A stretch of 24,665 nucleotides of DNA from RGIG8748 sp045576175 (GTDB taxonomy: Bacteria; Bacillota; Clostridia; UMGS1810): assembly GCA_045576175.1 (NCBI GenBank), contig JAZNFW010000008.1, positions 1 through 24,665 on the forward strand, read 5' to 3'. Below the pieces are notes generated by a model. That model searched no databases and was not told the DNA's origin. It saw only the letters and a list, made by a program, of their open reading frames with translations. Positions 15,168 to 24,004 of the stretch are shown here, in pieces. A program made the position numbers and the translations under genes. Numbering within the stretch: the stretch's first letter is position 1; every line of letters begins with the position of its first letter.

Positions 15168-16604
15168 TTATTTCTTCCATGCCTGCGGGGAGAATAGCAC
15201 AAGCATCGGGAATATCTCGAGTCTGCCTGCAAGCATATCAAATGTTAGAACAATTTTGGAAAAAACGCTGTATGAGGCAAAGTTGCTTGTGGGGCCAACT
15301 GCAGAAAGACCGGGACCAATATTATTTATTGTGGCTGCCACTGCTGTAAAGTTGGTGGTAAAATCCATATTATCAACACTTATGGCAAGAAGCGAAAATG
15401 CAAATATTGCAAGATAGGATACCATAAACACATTTACTGCTCGCACGGTTTCGTGCTCCACAACTCTGCCATTCATCGTTACCTTGTGGGTGCTCTTGGG
15501 GTGTGAGGCAATCTTTATTTCCTTTACTATGCTCTTTAAAAGTATGATAATTCTGGAAACCTTGATACCGCCGCCCGTACTGCCCGCACAGGCACCCACA
15601 AACATAAGCACCACAAGTATGGTTTTTGAAAGTTCAGGCCATATGTCATAGTTATATGTGGTAAATCCGGTGGTGGTAATTATTGAGCCAACCTGAAAGG
15701 CACTGTGCTTTAAAGCCTCTCCAAAACTATCGAATATACCTATACAATTTACGCTTATTATACCCACTGACACTGCTATGATTCCAAGATATGTCCAGGT
15801 TTCCGAAGAACGCAGTGCCGCAGAAAACTTACGCATAATCATAAGGTAGTACACGGAAAAGCTGACAGCGCTTAATATCATAAACACAGTTACCACCATT
15901 TGAATATATGACGAATAATCCGCCATAGATGAATTTCGCACACCAAAGCCTCCCGTACCCACAGTACCAAAGGTGGTGCAAAGCGCTTCAAAAAGGCTCA
16001 TTCCGCCAAAAAGAAGCAAAACTGTTTCTATAACCGTTATACCAAGGTATATAGTATAGAGTATCTTTGCAGTGGTTCTTACCTTGGGCACAAGCTTTCC
16101 AACAGAGGGGCCTGTGCTTTCTGCCTTTATAAGATGCATATTGCTTCCGCCCGAAAGAGGCAAAAGAGCAACAAGGAAGACAAGAACTCCCATACCACCT
16201 ATCCAGTGTGTAAAACTGCGCCAGAAAAGAAGCGACCTTGGAAGTGCCTCAACATCTGTAAGTATGGATGCTCCTGTGGTTGTAAAGCCCGAAGCCGTTT
16301 CAAAAATCGCATCTACAAAAGACGGTATATAGCCAGACACAACAAAAGGAATTGCACCAAAAATACTAAGTGCTATCCAGCTTAATGCAACTATTACAAA
16401 ACCGTCTCTTGAATATAGTTTCTTTTCTTTTGGTTTAACATACGAAAGCGGGATTCCTACAGCAAGGCACAACACTATGGATATTATAAAGTCAATATAT
16501 TGACCGTCGCCTACAAGAAAAGAACATATAAGGGGCAAAAGCATAAACACACCTTCAAGGCTTATTACTCTGCCCAATGTATGAGCTATCAATTTAAAAT
16601 TCAT
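15168..16604 (-). CDS. trkH: TrkH/KtrB-family potassium uptake membrane subunit
   Basis: This 478-residue membrane protein forms the ion pathway of the Trk/Ktr potassium system. Its four pore loops are recognisable: TTTGAS (about 108-113), TVGTGGF (214-220), TTTGF (310-314) and NNIGPG (427-432). The motif GACAGSTGGGIK (338-349) lies before the last repeat. GGAGATG precedes the ATG. It follows trkA by 70 nt on the same strand; that gap holds only a short GCGT/ACGC hairpin. Cation selectivity (K+ alone or Na+-coupled) cannot be read from sequence. Confidence 0.93.
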   Translation of the reverse strand: MNFKLIAHTLGRVISLEGVFMLLPLICSFLVGDGQYIDFIISIVLCLAVGIPLSYVKPKEKKLYSRDGFVIVALSWIALSIFGAIPFVVSGYIPSFVDAIFETASGFTTTGASILTDVEALPRSLLFWRSFTHWIGGMGVLVFLVALLPLSGGSNMHLIKAESTGPSVGKLVPKVRTTAKILYTIYLGITVIETVLLLFGGMSLFEALCTTFGTVGTGGFGVRNSSMADYSSYIQMVVTVFMILSAVSFSVYYLMIMRKFSAALRSSETWTYLGIIAVSVGIISVNCIGIFDSFGEALKHSAFQVGSIITTTGFTTYNYDIWPELSKTILVVLMFVGACAGSTGGGIKVSRIIILLKSIVKEIKIASHPKSTHKVTMNGRVVEHETVRAVNVFMVSYLAIFAFSLLAISVDNMDFTTNFTAVAATINNIGPGLSAVGPTSNFASYSVFSKIVLTFDMLAGRLEIFPMLVLFSPQAWKK

Positions 16605-16674
16605 ATTGTCATCTCCGTTAAGTTTTGGGTGCGCGTTTTTACGCTACTGCATCATTGAAGTACTCGTAAATGCG

Positions 16675-18033
16675 TTAATCCAAAAACTCTCTTATATCCT
16701 TAATGCTGGGTATAGTTGTAACTACAATAACAGAATCGCCGGGGCAAATTTCATCTTTACCACGGGGGATAATGATTTTACCTTTTCTTGTAATGGATGC
16801 TATAAGCACATTTTTCCTATGAGGAAGCTCCATAAGTGTTTTGCCCGAGAAGGGACTTCCCTCTTCAACCAAAAACTCGAGTGCCTCCGCCTTGCCGTCA
16901 AGAATAAGATGCAGCGTCTGCATATTGCCGTCGAGACTATTTTCCTTAGCACGAACAAAGCGGACAATGTCCTCTGCGGTTATATTACTGGGGTTTATGA
17001 TTGTGTCAAGCCCCAGACTTCCTATAACATTGTCATAGGCTATTTTATTTATTTTTGTAACCGTTTTTCCTTTTGTCTTTGTTGCGGCATAGAGCGAAAG
17101 CATGATATTTTCCTCATCCATATCAGTAAGTGCCACAACAGATTCGTACTGCGAAAGACCTTCTTCATCGAGCAAATCGATGTCTGTACCGTCGCCGTTT
17201 ATTATGGTTACCTTGGGAAGAAGCTCACAAAGCTCTTCGCATCTTGCGGAGTTTTTCTCTATTATCTTTACCTTTATGCCCGACTGATTAAGAAGCGAGG
17301 CAAGGTAATATGCAGTGTCGCTTCCGCCTATTATAAGCGCATCCTTTACGCTGTTTGTCTTGAATCCAATTTTCTTAAAAAAGTCTGTGGCGTTCTTAGG
17401 TGTTGCCACAAAGCTCACCAGATCGCCCGTCTGGAGAATAAAATCACCGCCGGGTATGAACACCTCGTCGCCTCTCTCTACACCGCACACAAGTATATCG
17501 GAATTGAGCTTTTGCGCTATGTGGCATACCCTTGTGTCGCTTATAGGTGAGTTTGGCTGAATACGAAACTTAAGTATTTCCACTCTTCCCTTCGAGAATG
17601 TATCTATCTGTATAGCCGATGGAAAACGCAGAACTCTTGCTATTTCTCTGGCAGCTGCCCTCTGGGTATTAACTATAAGGTTAAGTCCCAAATCCTCTTT
17701 AAAAAGATGTATAGACCTTGCATATTCAGACTTTCTCACACGGGCTATTGTGTCACAGTTGCCTGCCTTTTTGGCTATAAGGCAGGTGATGAGGTTGATT
17801 TCGTCCGAGCCTGTAACGGCTATAAGAAGATCTGCTTCCTTGACACCTGCTTCTATTAGCACACTCACATCGGAGCCGCTTCCTACCACACCCATTACAT
17901 CGCATTCGTTTGCAGTGTCCTTGACGTTCTGCGCTCTGTGGTCTACAACGGTCACCTCGTGTCCCTCTTCACTGCTTAAAAGCTGAGTGAGTTTGTATCC
18001 TGTTTTTCCTAATCCTACAACTATAATTTTCAA
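16675..18033 (-). CDS. trkA: Trk potassium uptake regulatory subunit, two RCK domains
   Basis: This is a 452-residue cytosolic gating subunit for TrkH. Two tandem RCK halves are visible. The first begins with the nucleotide-binding motif VVGLGKTG (near residue 5) and the second with LIIGGSDTAYYL (near 233). Each is followed by a TrkA-C type segment (FIPGGDFILQTGD in the first, IIPRGKDEICPGD in the second). This length matches TrkA rather than single-domain KtrA. The start is TTG, with AAGGTGA as SD. It begins 34 nt after metH with no terminator seen, so cotranscription with metH is possible. Confidence 0.93.
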   Translation of the reverse strand: MKIIVVGLGKTGYKLTQLLSSEEGHEVTVVDHRAQNVKDTANECDVMGVVGSGSDVSVLIEAGVKEADLLIAVTGSDEINLITCLIAKKAGNCDTIARVRKSEYARSIHLFKEDLGLNLIVNTQRAAAREIARVLRFPSAIQIDTFSKGRVEILKFRIQPNSPISDTRVCHIAQKLNSDILVCGVERGDEVFIPGGDFILQTGDLVSFVATPKNATDFFKKIGFKTNSVKDALIIGGSDTAYYLASLLNQSGIKVKIIEKNSARCEELCELLPKVTIINGDGTDIDLLDEEGLSQYESVVALTDMDEENIMLSLYAATKTKGKTVTKINKIAYDNVIGSLGLDTIINPSNITAEDIVRFVRAKENSLDGNMQTLHLILDGKAEALEFLVEEGSPFSGKTLMELPHRKNVLIASITRKGKIIIPRGKDEICPGDSVIVVTTIPSIKDIREFLD

Positions 18034-18067
18034 TCTAATTCACCTTCTCAATAAATGGTCAATCCAA

Positions 18068-20434
18068 TTATATGCTTTCTTGCCTTCCAAACACTGCTTT
18101 TGCTATTTTAACACCATCCATAGCATCGCGGGCGTAATGGTCGGCTCCTATTACACTCGAAAATTCCTCTGTAAGCACCGCACCGCCTACCATAACTTTT
18201 GTATCGGGGTGAGTGTTTTTTATAAGCTTTATAGTCTCTTCCATGGCGGGAACTGTGGTAGTCATAAGTGCACTTAGCCCCACAAGCGAAGCCTTTGTTT
18301 CTGATACAGCACGGCACACCGCCTCCGGTTCAACATCTTTTCCAAGGTCAATAACATCAAATCCGTAGCTTTCCAAAACCACCTTAACTATATTTTTGCC
18401 TATGTCGTGTATATCACCCTTTACGGTGGCGAGGATTACGGTATCTGCACCCTCGGACGACTTTTTGTCTATCTTCTGTTTTACTATGTTAAACGCTGCG
18501 GCTGCCGCCTCCGCACTCATAAGAAGCTGGGGAAGATAAACCTTTCCCGCTTCAAAATCTTCACCGATTTCGTTTAGTGCAGGTATAATCATATCATTTA
18601 TGATTTGCATCGGTGAGAGTCTTTGTATCTCATCTGCGCATACCGATACTGCCGAATCCTTAAGACCTTTTATAATAGCTGCTTTAAGATCAATATCGCA
18701 CACCTTGGAGTTTGTGACAACCTCCTCCTTGCCGTCAACATAGCTTATGTACTGGGAGCAGTTATCGTCTACACCGCAAAGTACATTATGTGCATAGTAT
18801 GCGTTCATCATAGAATCGGAAAACGGATTCATAATTGCGCACTTTAAGCCTCTTTGTAGGCTCTGTGTAAAAAACGCAGAATTTATAATCTCTCTTGACG
18901 GCAGACCAAAGGAAATATTGGAAACACCAAGACTTGTGTTTATACCCTCTTTTGTAAGAATGTCTATTGTTTCAATAGTCACAGATGCACTCTTAGAGTC
19001 AGATGAAATGGTAAGTGCAAGCGGGTCTACCACTATATCCTTAACATCTATTCCGTATTTCTTGGCTTCATCTATCATTTTGTGTGCAATCTTTACTCTG
19101 CCTTCTGCTGTGTCTGGAATACCGTCCTCATCTAAAGTAAGTGCAATAAGCACACCGCCGTACTTCTTTACAAGCGGAAAAACCAAGTCCATAGACTCTT
19201 TTTTGCCGTTTACGGAATTTACCATAGGCTTTCCGGCATATACCCTCATAGCACTCTCAAGAACCTGCGGATTGGACGAGTCTATCTGCAGGGGCTTGTC
19301 TGTTACTGCCTGAAGGCTCTTAACTGTGTTTTTCATAACCTCGGCTTCATCTATGCCCGGAAGACCCACATTCACATCAAGAATGTGCACTCCCTTGTCT
19401 GCCTGACGCACACCCTCGGAAAGAATATAATCCATATCGCCTGTTTTTATTGCTTCTTTTAGTTTCTTTTTGCCTGTTGGATTTATCCTTTCACCTATGA
19501 GTACGGGCGAAACGCCTATTTCCACCGCATGAGTGTAAGACGAAACTAGTGTATGATTTTTTGATTTTGGAACACTGTAAGGTATATGTTCGGTAGCTTT
19601 TTTAAGTTCTTCTATGTGCCCCGGTGTTGTACCGCAGCATCCGCCAAGGATAGTAGCACCACACTTTATAAGATTTGCCATAGAAGATGCAAATTCATTT
19701 TCACCGAGAGCAAATACTGTGTTTCCGTCTACCAAAGCGGGAAGACCCGCATTGGGATTTACTATAACGGGGACCGAAGAAAATTCTGCAAATATCTTTA
19801 CAATATTCTCCATAGTGTCGGGTCCTTGCGAGCAGTTTATGCCAAGAGCATCAACACCCAGTCCCTCAAGCATAGCTATCATAGCCTTAGCATTTGCACC
19901 TGTCATAAGCTTGCCTTGTGCGTCGTACACATTGGTTACGAACACAGGAAGAGAGCTGTTTTCTTTGGCAGCAAGTACCGCCGCCTTGGTCTCGAGCGCA
20001 TCGTTCATAGTCTCTATAAGTATTAGGTCTGCACCCATACCCTCTGCGCATCTTACATTTTTTGCATATAGCTCCACACAATCTTCAAACTCAAGGTCGC
20101 CATAAGGCGAGAGCATTCTGCCTGTAGGGCCCATATCAAATGCAACAAATCTGTCCTCTTTGCCATCTTTGGCATTAAGGGCAAGGTTTATTGCGGTTTT
20201 TATTATTTCCTCATAATTTTGGAACTTGTCTTTATTTACACCAAAGGTGTTGGTGCACACTATGTTGGCACCTGCCTCATAGTATGCTCTGTGAAGATTT
20301 TCTATCACATCGGGCTTTTCCAGACACCAGTTTTCCGGCTTTTCGCCCGGTTTTAATCCCCGCTCCTGAAGGTAAGTGCCTGTACCGCCGTCGAAATATA
20401 TTCTTTTTTCTTTTAAAAGAGTTAATATGTCCAT
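18068..20434 (-). CDS. metH: Cobalamin-dependent methionine synthase, without activation domain
   Basis: This 788-residue enzyme transfers a methyl group from methyltetrahydrofolate to homocysteine through cobalamin. Domains in order are a homocysteine-binding zinc barrel (about 1-285, zinc ligands Cys201, Cys266 and Cys267 in GINCSQGP and GGCCGTTP), a pterin-binding barrel (about 315-570, with ILDVNVGLPG), and a cobalamin cap plus binding domain (about 590-788, with lower axial ligand His676 in GDIHDIGKN). The S-adenosylmethionine-binding activation domain of the 1,200-residue E. coli enzyme is missing; the gene ending one base upstream supplies it as a separate protein. The SD AAGGGG sits inside the end of that gene. 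No SAM or cobalamin riboswitch is visible ahead of it. Confidence 0.95.
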   Translation of the reverse strand: MDILTLLKEKRIYFDGGTGTYLQERGLKPGEKPENWCLEKPDVIENLHRAYYEAGANIVCTNTFGVNKDKFQNYEEIIKTAINLALNAKDGKEDRFVAFDMGPTGRMLSPYGDLEFEDCVELYAKNVRCAEGMGADLILIETMNDALETKAAVLAAKENSSLPVFVTNVYDAQGKLMTGANAKAMIAMLEGLGVDALGINCSQGPDTMENIVKIFAEFSSVPVIVNPNAGLPALVDGNTVFALGENEFASSMANLIKCGATILGGCCGTTPGHIEELKKATEHIPYSVPKSKNHTLVSSYTHAVEIGVSPVLIGERINPTGKKKLKEAIKTGDMDYILSEGVRQADKGVHILDVNVGLPGIDEAEVMKNTVKSLQAVTDKPLQIDSSNPQVLESAMRVYAGKPMVNSVNGKKESMDLVFPLVKKYGGVLIALTLDEDGIPDTAEGRVKIAHKMIDEAKKYGIDVKDIVVDPLALTISSDSKSASVTIETIDILTKEGINTSLGVSNISFGLPSREIINSAFFTQSLQRGLKCAIMNPFSDSMMNAYYAHNVLCGVDDNCSQYISYVDGKEEVVTNSKVCDIDLKAAIIKGLKDSAVSVCADEIQRLSPMQIINDMIIPALNEIGEDFEAGKVYLPQLLMSAEAAAAAFNIVKQKIDKKSSEGADTVILATVKGDIHDIGKNIVKVVLESYGFDVIDLGKDVEPEAVCRAVSETKASLVGLSALMTTTVPAMEETIKLIKNTHPDTKVMVGGAVLTEEFSSVIGADHYARDAMDGVKIAKAVFGRQESI

Positions 20435-20435
20435 T

Positions 20436-21011
20436 TTATCCCCTTACCCCTATAATAGCCGTAACGGATTTTCTGGGTGTCATAATGAATTTTTGGCTTA
20501 TCTTTATGCCAAGGTGTTTATCTGCCTTTAAGTAATCGAGTATTTTAGTCTGATTGGACAGGACAAAGTCTCCATATCCCACGCTAAAACGCTCATTGGT
20601 ATTAGAAAAAAGGCCATTAACATAATCCATAGCCGACTCGGCAAGTGCCGATGCCACTGCATCGGTTATAAAAGCCTCTGCCTTGTTTGTAACAGAAAGA
20701 GTTGCTATTAGTCTGTCGACCTCTAATCCGAGAGTAACAGCCGTGACATATGCATATTTACAGCCATTGAGTGCTCTTTTAAGGCTTACAGAATCCACTG
20801 TCATAAAATCAAGCACACAGCCTTTTTCATTTAGCAAAACCGAGGTTTTTGCATAGCAACACCTCGGTCTTGATGTATTAAGAAGTTTTTCAAGGCATTC
20901 ATAGATAACTTTGTCTTCCAATGGATTTGGGGTTTTGAGCCTTGCCACAAGCTCTGCCTCATCCAAAACCAAATCCCTTGGATTTATGCCTTCGCAAATT
21001 ATGTTATTCAC
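20436..21011 (-). CDS. Stand-alone methionine synthase activation-domain protein
   Basis: This protein of about 191 residues matches the MetH activation domain, which uses S-adenosylmethionine and an electron donor to rescue oxidised cobalamin. The diagnostic C-terminal part reads RFSVGYGDFVLSNQ followed by FIMTPRKSVTAIIGV. Split reactivation proteins of this type occur in Thermotoga and many Clostridia. The start is uncertain. GTG at 21009-21011 gives an 8-base overlap with the preceding gene, and GTG at 21018-21020 is an alternative. Open frame farther upstream lies inside the neighbour. The gene ends one base before metH, so the two should be made together. Confidence 0.85.
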   Translation of the reverse strand: MNNIICEGINPRDLVLDEAELVARLKTPNPLEDKVIYECLEKLLNTSRPRCCYAKTSVLLNEKGCVLDFMTVDSVSLKRALNGCKYAYVTAVTLGLEVDRLIATLSVTNKAEAFITDAVASALAESAMDYVNGLFSNTNERFSVGYGDFVLSNQTKILDYLKADKHLGIKISQKFIMTPRKSVTAIIGVRG

Positions 21012-22035
21012 TCTTGTCACTCGCCCCTGAAATACGCTCGCAGATGCTCTTTGCTGCAAGCGATATAGCAGATTTTGCAGATTCTGTATCGTCTTCGCTG
21101 CCTTCAGCCATAGCTACAAATATAAAGTCACCGTCGGGTGTATTTACAATTGCAGCATCAAACACTTCTTCCACGGTGTCAAAGCCTATATTGGCAATAG
21201 ACACTCCCTCGGGAAGTAAAGCGGCAATCTTGGTGTCTACAGAGCTTGCACGCATCTTACTATACATATCGCTGTATGGGAAGAAGGTTGTATTATCATA
21301 CATCTTCTTCATAAGCTTTATTAAATCCTTTGCTGTTGTGTAGCACTCTACACCACTTCCTATTGTTGACTCGAATTTTGTATTGGTGTAGCCCTGCGCC
21401 TTAAAATATGCATTGAGCTTATCCACACCAAAATACTCTATAAGAAGATTGGCAGCTTCCACACTACCCTGTGAAAAAGCTCTGTCCATAAGGGCGCTTC
21501 CTGTGTGGCCCGACACATTTGTGGTGTAGTCAAATGAGCCCATGTATATTCCGTGGCTCACATATTCTAAAAGGAATGCACCAAGTGCTGCAGAGTTTTC
21601 TACCTTTCCGGTGTTACTTATGTATGTATAGCCATCATTTAAGTTGACTATACCAAATGAGTATGTTCCGTAAAAATCGGAAAATGCCTTTTCTGCAGCC
21701 TTGGACATAGCTGTCTTTTTGCCCGAGGTTTTGTTTGGAACTTTAGTTTTGGTTTCCTTTTTGGGTTCTTCCTGGGGATCCGGCTCTGCGGGGGGCACAT
21801 TTTCCACTTTGTTTTCCACTTTCTGTGTTACTTCTGTTGTATTTGGTGTTGAAATCTCCTCGTTGTAGTTTAACCAAACATGAACTATAAGACCCACAAA
21901 TACACACAGCACAGCTATTATGGCAATACACACTACAAGTGCCACGGTGTTCTTGCTGTTTTTCTTCTTTTTTTGCATAGCGGGCAAAGGTTTGCGCCCG
22001 GTATTGACAAACAGTGTACTGCTATCTAGTTTCAT
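21004..22035 (-). CDS. Membrane-anchored class A beta-lactamase-like protein, catalytically degenerate
   Basis: This 343-residue protein has a short basic cytoplasmic start, one membrane segment (about 29-55), a Pro/Glu/Lys-rich spacer to about residue 105, and an extracellular domain with the class A beta-lactamase/serine hydrolase pattern, for example AANLLIEYFGVDKLNAYFKAQG (195-216; quoted in two parts, AANLLIEYFG and VDKLNAYFKAQG). The three catalytic motifs appear lost. Where SxxK is expected there is AALG (149-152). Where SDN is expected there is GSV (190-192). Where KTG is expected there is NIG (282-284). It is therefore probably a binding or structural protein of the cell surface, not a beta-lactamase. 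A good SD (AAAGGAAG) precedes the ATG, and its 3' end overlaps the next gene. Confidence 0.78.
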   Translation of the reverse strand: MKLDSSTLFVNTGRKPLPAMQKKKKNSKNTVALVVCIAIIAVLCVFVGLIVHVWLNYNEEISTPNTTEVTQKVENKVENVPPAEPDPQEEPKKETKTKVPNKTSGKKTAMSKAAEKAFSDFYGTYSFGIVNLNDGYTYISNTGKVENSAALGAFLLEYVSHGIYMGSFDYTTNVSGHTGSALMDRAFSQGSVEAANLLIEYFGVDKLNAYFKAQGYTNTKFESTIGSGVECYTTAKDLIKLMKKMYDNTTFFPYSDMYSKMRASSVDTKIAALLPEGVSIANIGFDTVEEVFDAAIVNTPDGDFIFVAMAEGSEDDTESAKSAISLAAKSICERISGASDKSE

Positions 22036-22047
22036 ATATTTCTTCCT

Positions 22048-22064
22048 TTCATACTTAGTATGAA
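22048..22064. promoter_or_regulatory. Perfect palindrome over the SD region of the degenerate hydrolase gene
   Basis: TTCATACT and AGTATGAA form 8-bp arms around one central base. On the minus strand the 3' arm runs into the SD AAAGGAAG, so an RNA hairpin could mask it, or the site could bind a regulator. It lies in the 47-bp gap after gpsA. Confidence 0.4.
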
Positions 22065-22082
22065 TTAAACATTTGTTTTTTA

Positions 22083-23090
22083 TTATGAAAGCCAGTTCTT
22101 TTCGCTTTCTGCCTTTTTGTTTCTGCCCATAAGAAGCTCCACAGCTTCAGTCGCCTTGATTTCGCCCTTTAGCACCTTGTATATTGCGGTAACTATAGGC
22201 ATTTCAACATTGTATTTTTTGGAAAGCTCATAGGCACTGTAGCACGCTCTTACGCCCTCAACTGTCATATTGACTTCGTTTTGAGCATCTTCCACACTCA
22301 TACCCTTTCCTATGAGTATACCTGCCCTGCGGTTTCTGGAATGCATGCTTGTACAGGTAACTATAAGGTCGCCCACACCGGTTAAGCCGGAAAAGGTTTC
22401 GCTCTTTGCTCCCATCTTTACGCCTAACCTTGTAATCTCCACAAGACCTCTTGTCATAAGTGCCGCCTTGGTATTGTCGCCAAAGCCGAGACCGTCGCAG
22501 ATGCCTGCGGCAAGTGCTATTATATTTTTTAGTGAGCCGCCAAGCTCAAGCCCTATTATGTCCTCGGTGGTATACACCCTAAATGTAGGGCACATATATA
22601 TTTCCTGTATATATTCGGCAAGTTCAATGTCGGCACAAGCCACCACATTGGTGGTCGGCATACCCAGAGCAACCTCTTCGGCGTGCGAGGGACCGCTCAT
22701 AGAAGCGATTTTTGCACAAGGGATTTCGCCTGATATGACCTCGGAGAGTCTTTTGTGCTCCTTTTCATCAAAGCCTTTTGATATATTTAATATAAGCTGA
22801 CCGTCTTTAACATAGGGAGAAAGATTTCTGGCGGTAGCTCTCACTGCGTGAGACGGAACTGCCATAACTACAAGGTCTGCTTCTCCGCACTCGGATATAT
22901 CGGAAGTGAATTTTACATTTTCGGGAATCTTCACACCCGGCAAAAAAGGTTTATTCTCTCTATACAGTGCAAGGTCACTACTCTCTTTTTCCAGATACGA
23001 CCACAAAAGCACCTCGTGACCGCAATTAGAAAGGAGAATCGCATTGGCTGTACCCCAGCCGCCCGAACCTATTATGTTTATCTTTGCCAT
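22083..23090 (-). CDS. gpsA: Glycerol-3-phosphate dehydrogenase [NAD(P)+]
   Basis: This 335-residue cytosolic enzyme reduces dihydroxyacetone phosphate to sn-glycerol 3-phosphate for phospholipid synthesis. The N-terminal nucleotide-binding motif is GSGGWGTA (residues 8-15). The central block ISKGFD and the catalytic region LELGGSLKNIIALAAG (with the catalytic lysine in SLKN) followed by GDNTKAALMTRGL are typical. Length is normal for the family. GGAGG precedes the ATG and a near-perfect promoter lies just upstream. It is the first gene of a group that continues into the degenerate hydrolase and the metH genes. Confidence 0.96.
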   Translation of the reverse strand: MAKINIIGSGGWGTANAILLSNCGHEVLLWSYLEKESSDLALYRENKPFLPGVKIPENVKFTSDISECGEADLVVMAVPSHAVRATARNLSPYVKDGQLILNISKGFDEKEHKRLSEVISGEIPCAKIASMSGPSHAEEVALGMPTTNVVACADIELAEYIQEIYMCPTFRVYTTEDIIGLELGGSLKNIIALAAGICDGLGFGDNTKAALMTRGLVEITRLGVKMGAKSETFSGLTGVGDLIVTCTSMHSRNRRAGILIGKGMSVEDAQNEVNMTVEGVRACYSAYELSKKYNVEMPIVTAIYKVLKGEIKATEAVELLMGRNKKAESEKNWLS

Positions 23091-23117
23091 AACAAACCTC
23101 CATAATATACTATCCTA

Positions 23118-23146
23118 ATTATATTTCATTGTGCAAATAAAGTCAA
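23118..23146 (-). promoter_or_regulatory. gpsA promoter
   Basis: On the minus strand, TTGACT (23141-23146) and a perfect TATAAT (23118-23123) are separated by 17 bp, in the gap of 74 nt after the upstream gene. It probably drives gpsA and the genes after it, as no terminator is seen between gpsA and metH. Confidence 0.85.
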
Positions 23147-23164
23147 CAATCAAAAACTCACTTA

Positions 23165-24004
23165 CTATTTTAAAATTCTTTGCTTGTATTTTTGGGGATT
23201 AATTCCGTATATTTGCACAAGCTTAAGCTTGTCTAAAAGAGCAATATCCTTTGGAATGACAAACGCATCGGCAGAGCTATCAATATCGGCACCTGCCGCC
23301 TTATACGCCTGCCACACAATATGAGCACACTGCGAGGACGGATTGTCCTCTCCTGTTTTGTCCTTTTTTATTAAACCTGCAAACACATTGTAGTCTATAC
23401 CGACAAGATGGCTTTTGGCGTATTGCACAGCCCTCTTTGCTATATCTTCATCGGGGTGTCTCAACACCAAAAAACCGGGGAATTGTTCCCAGCTTTTTAT
23501 ATTTGTGATGCGAGACGGATTTCCTATTGACATATGCTCTAAAAGAAGTCCGTTTTCATCATCTATAACAAGGGCACAATGTCCGTGACGCCAATACAGA
23601 GTATGAGTATTAAAGGTAACCAGTATGTCCCCCTTTTTTATGTCTGCAAACGGAACGGCATAACTTGCATTTGTCTCGCTTGCCGTTACGGGAAAGGCAA
23701 TATATTCCTTTTTTATTTCGGGCTTCTTGAAATACAGCTTATTGATATCCAGAAGTAGTTTTCCATCGCCTTTTTGTATAAGTTCTCTTGCCGCACCGGG
23801 CGAGACTCCTGTTTGATTGAATATAAGCATATAATCTTCGTTTGAAAGGCTTTCTTTTTCTAAAATTTGCGTTATATCCTGTCGTGGATATTTTGCCTCA
23901 TAAAAGCAAAGGCTTGCGCTATGCAAACAGTGTGCAATTATTAAAAGCAAAATAAGTATAAAAGCAGCTGTACGCTTTTTATTTGTAAGTAGCTTGTGTT
24001 TCAT
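23165..24004 (-). CDS. Membrane-anchored permuted NlpC/P60 (YiiX-like) hydrolase
   Basis: This 279-residue protein has an N-terminal hydrophobic segment (about 12-32) that should anchor it or act as a signal peptide, placing the rest outside the membrane. Residues 120-260 have the circularly permuted NlpC/P60 pattern seen in YiiX/YebB-type proteins: GDILVTF, then His142 in RHGHCALVID, then Glu156 in LLLEHM, and last Cys226 in SSQCAHIVWQAYK. The order His-Glu-Cys is reversed relative to classical NlpC/P60. Relatives are thought to act on cell-wall or lipid amide or ester bonds, and the substrate here is unknown. AGAGGTG serves as SD. A long structured leader precedes it. Confidence 0.78.
   Translation of the reverse strand: MKHKLLTNKKRTAAFILILLLIIAHCLHSASLCFYEAKYPRQDITQILEKESLSNEDYMLIFNQTGVSPGAARELIQKGDGKLLLDINKLYFKKPEIKKEYIAFPVTASETNASYAVPFADIKKGDILVTFNTHTLYWRHGHCALVIDDENGLLLEHMSIGNPSRITNIKSWEQFPGFLVLRHPDEDIAKRAVQYAKSHLVGIDYNVFAGLIKKDKTGEDNPSSQCAHIVWQAYKAAGADIDSSADAFVIPKDIALLDKLKLVQIYGINPQKYKQRILK

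Noticed and set aside
16606..17550. 314-codon open frame on the plus strand
   Set aside because: It lies antisense to trkA, whose two RCK domains are unmistakable. The translation is Cys/Tyr-rich with no recognisable pattern and lacks an SD.
19614..20105. 163-codon plus-strand frame inside metH
   Set aside because: It is antisense to the conserved homocysteine-binding domain, with low-complexity Ser/Ala-rich translation and no SD.
20434..20440. SAM or cobalamin riboswitch ahead of metH
   Set aside because: metH starts one base after the upstream gene, so there is no room, and the gap before gpsA is too short and is filled by its promoter.
23091..23164. Terminator between the YiiX-like gene and gpsA
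   Set aside because: No stem with a U-tract is found in this gap. It is taken up by the gpsA promoter and SD.
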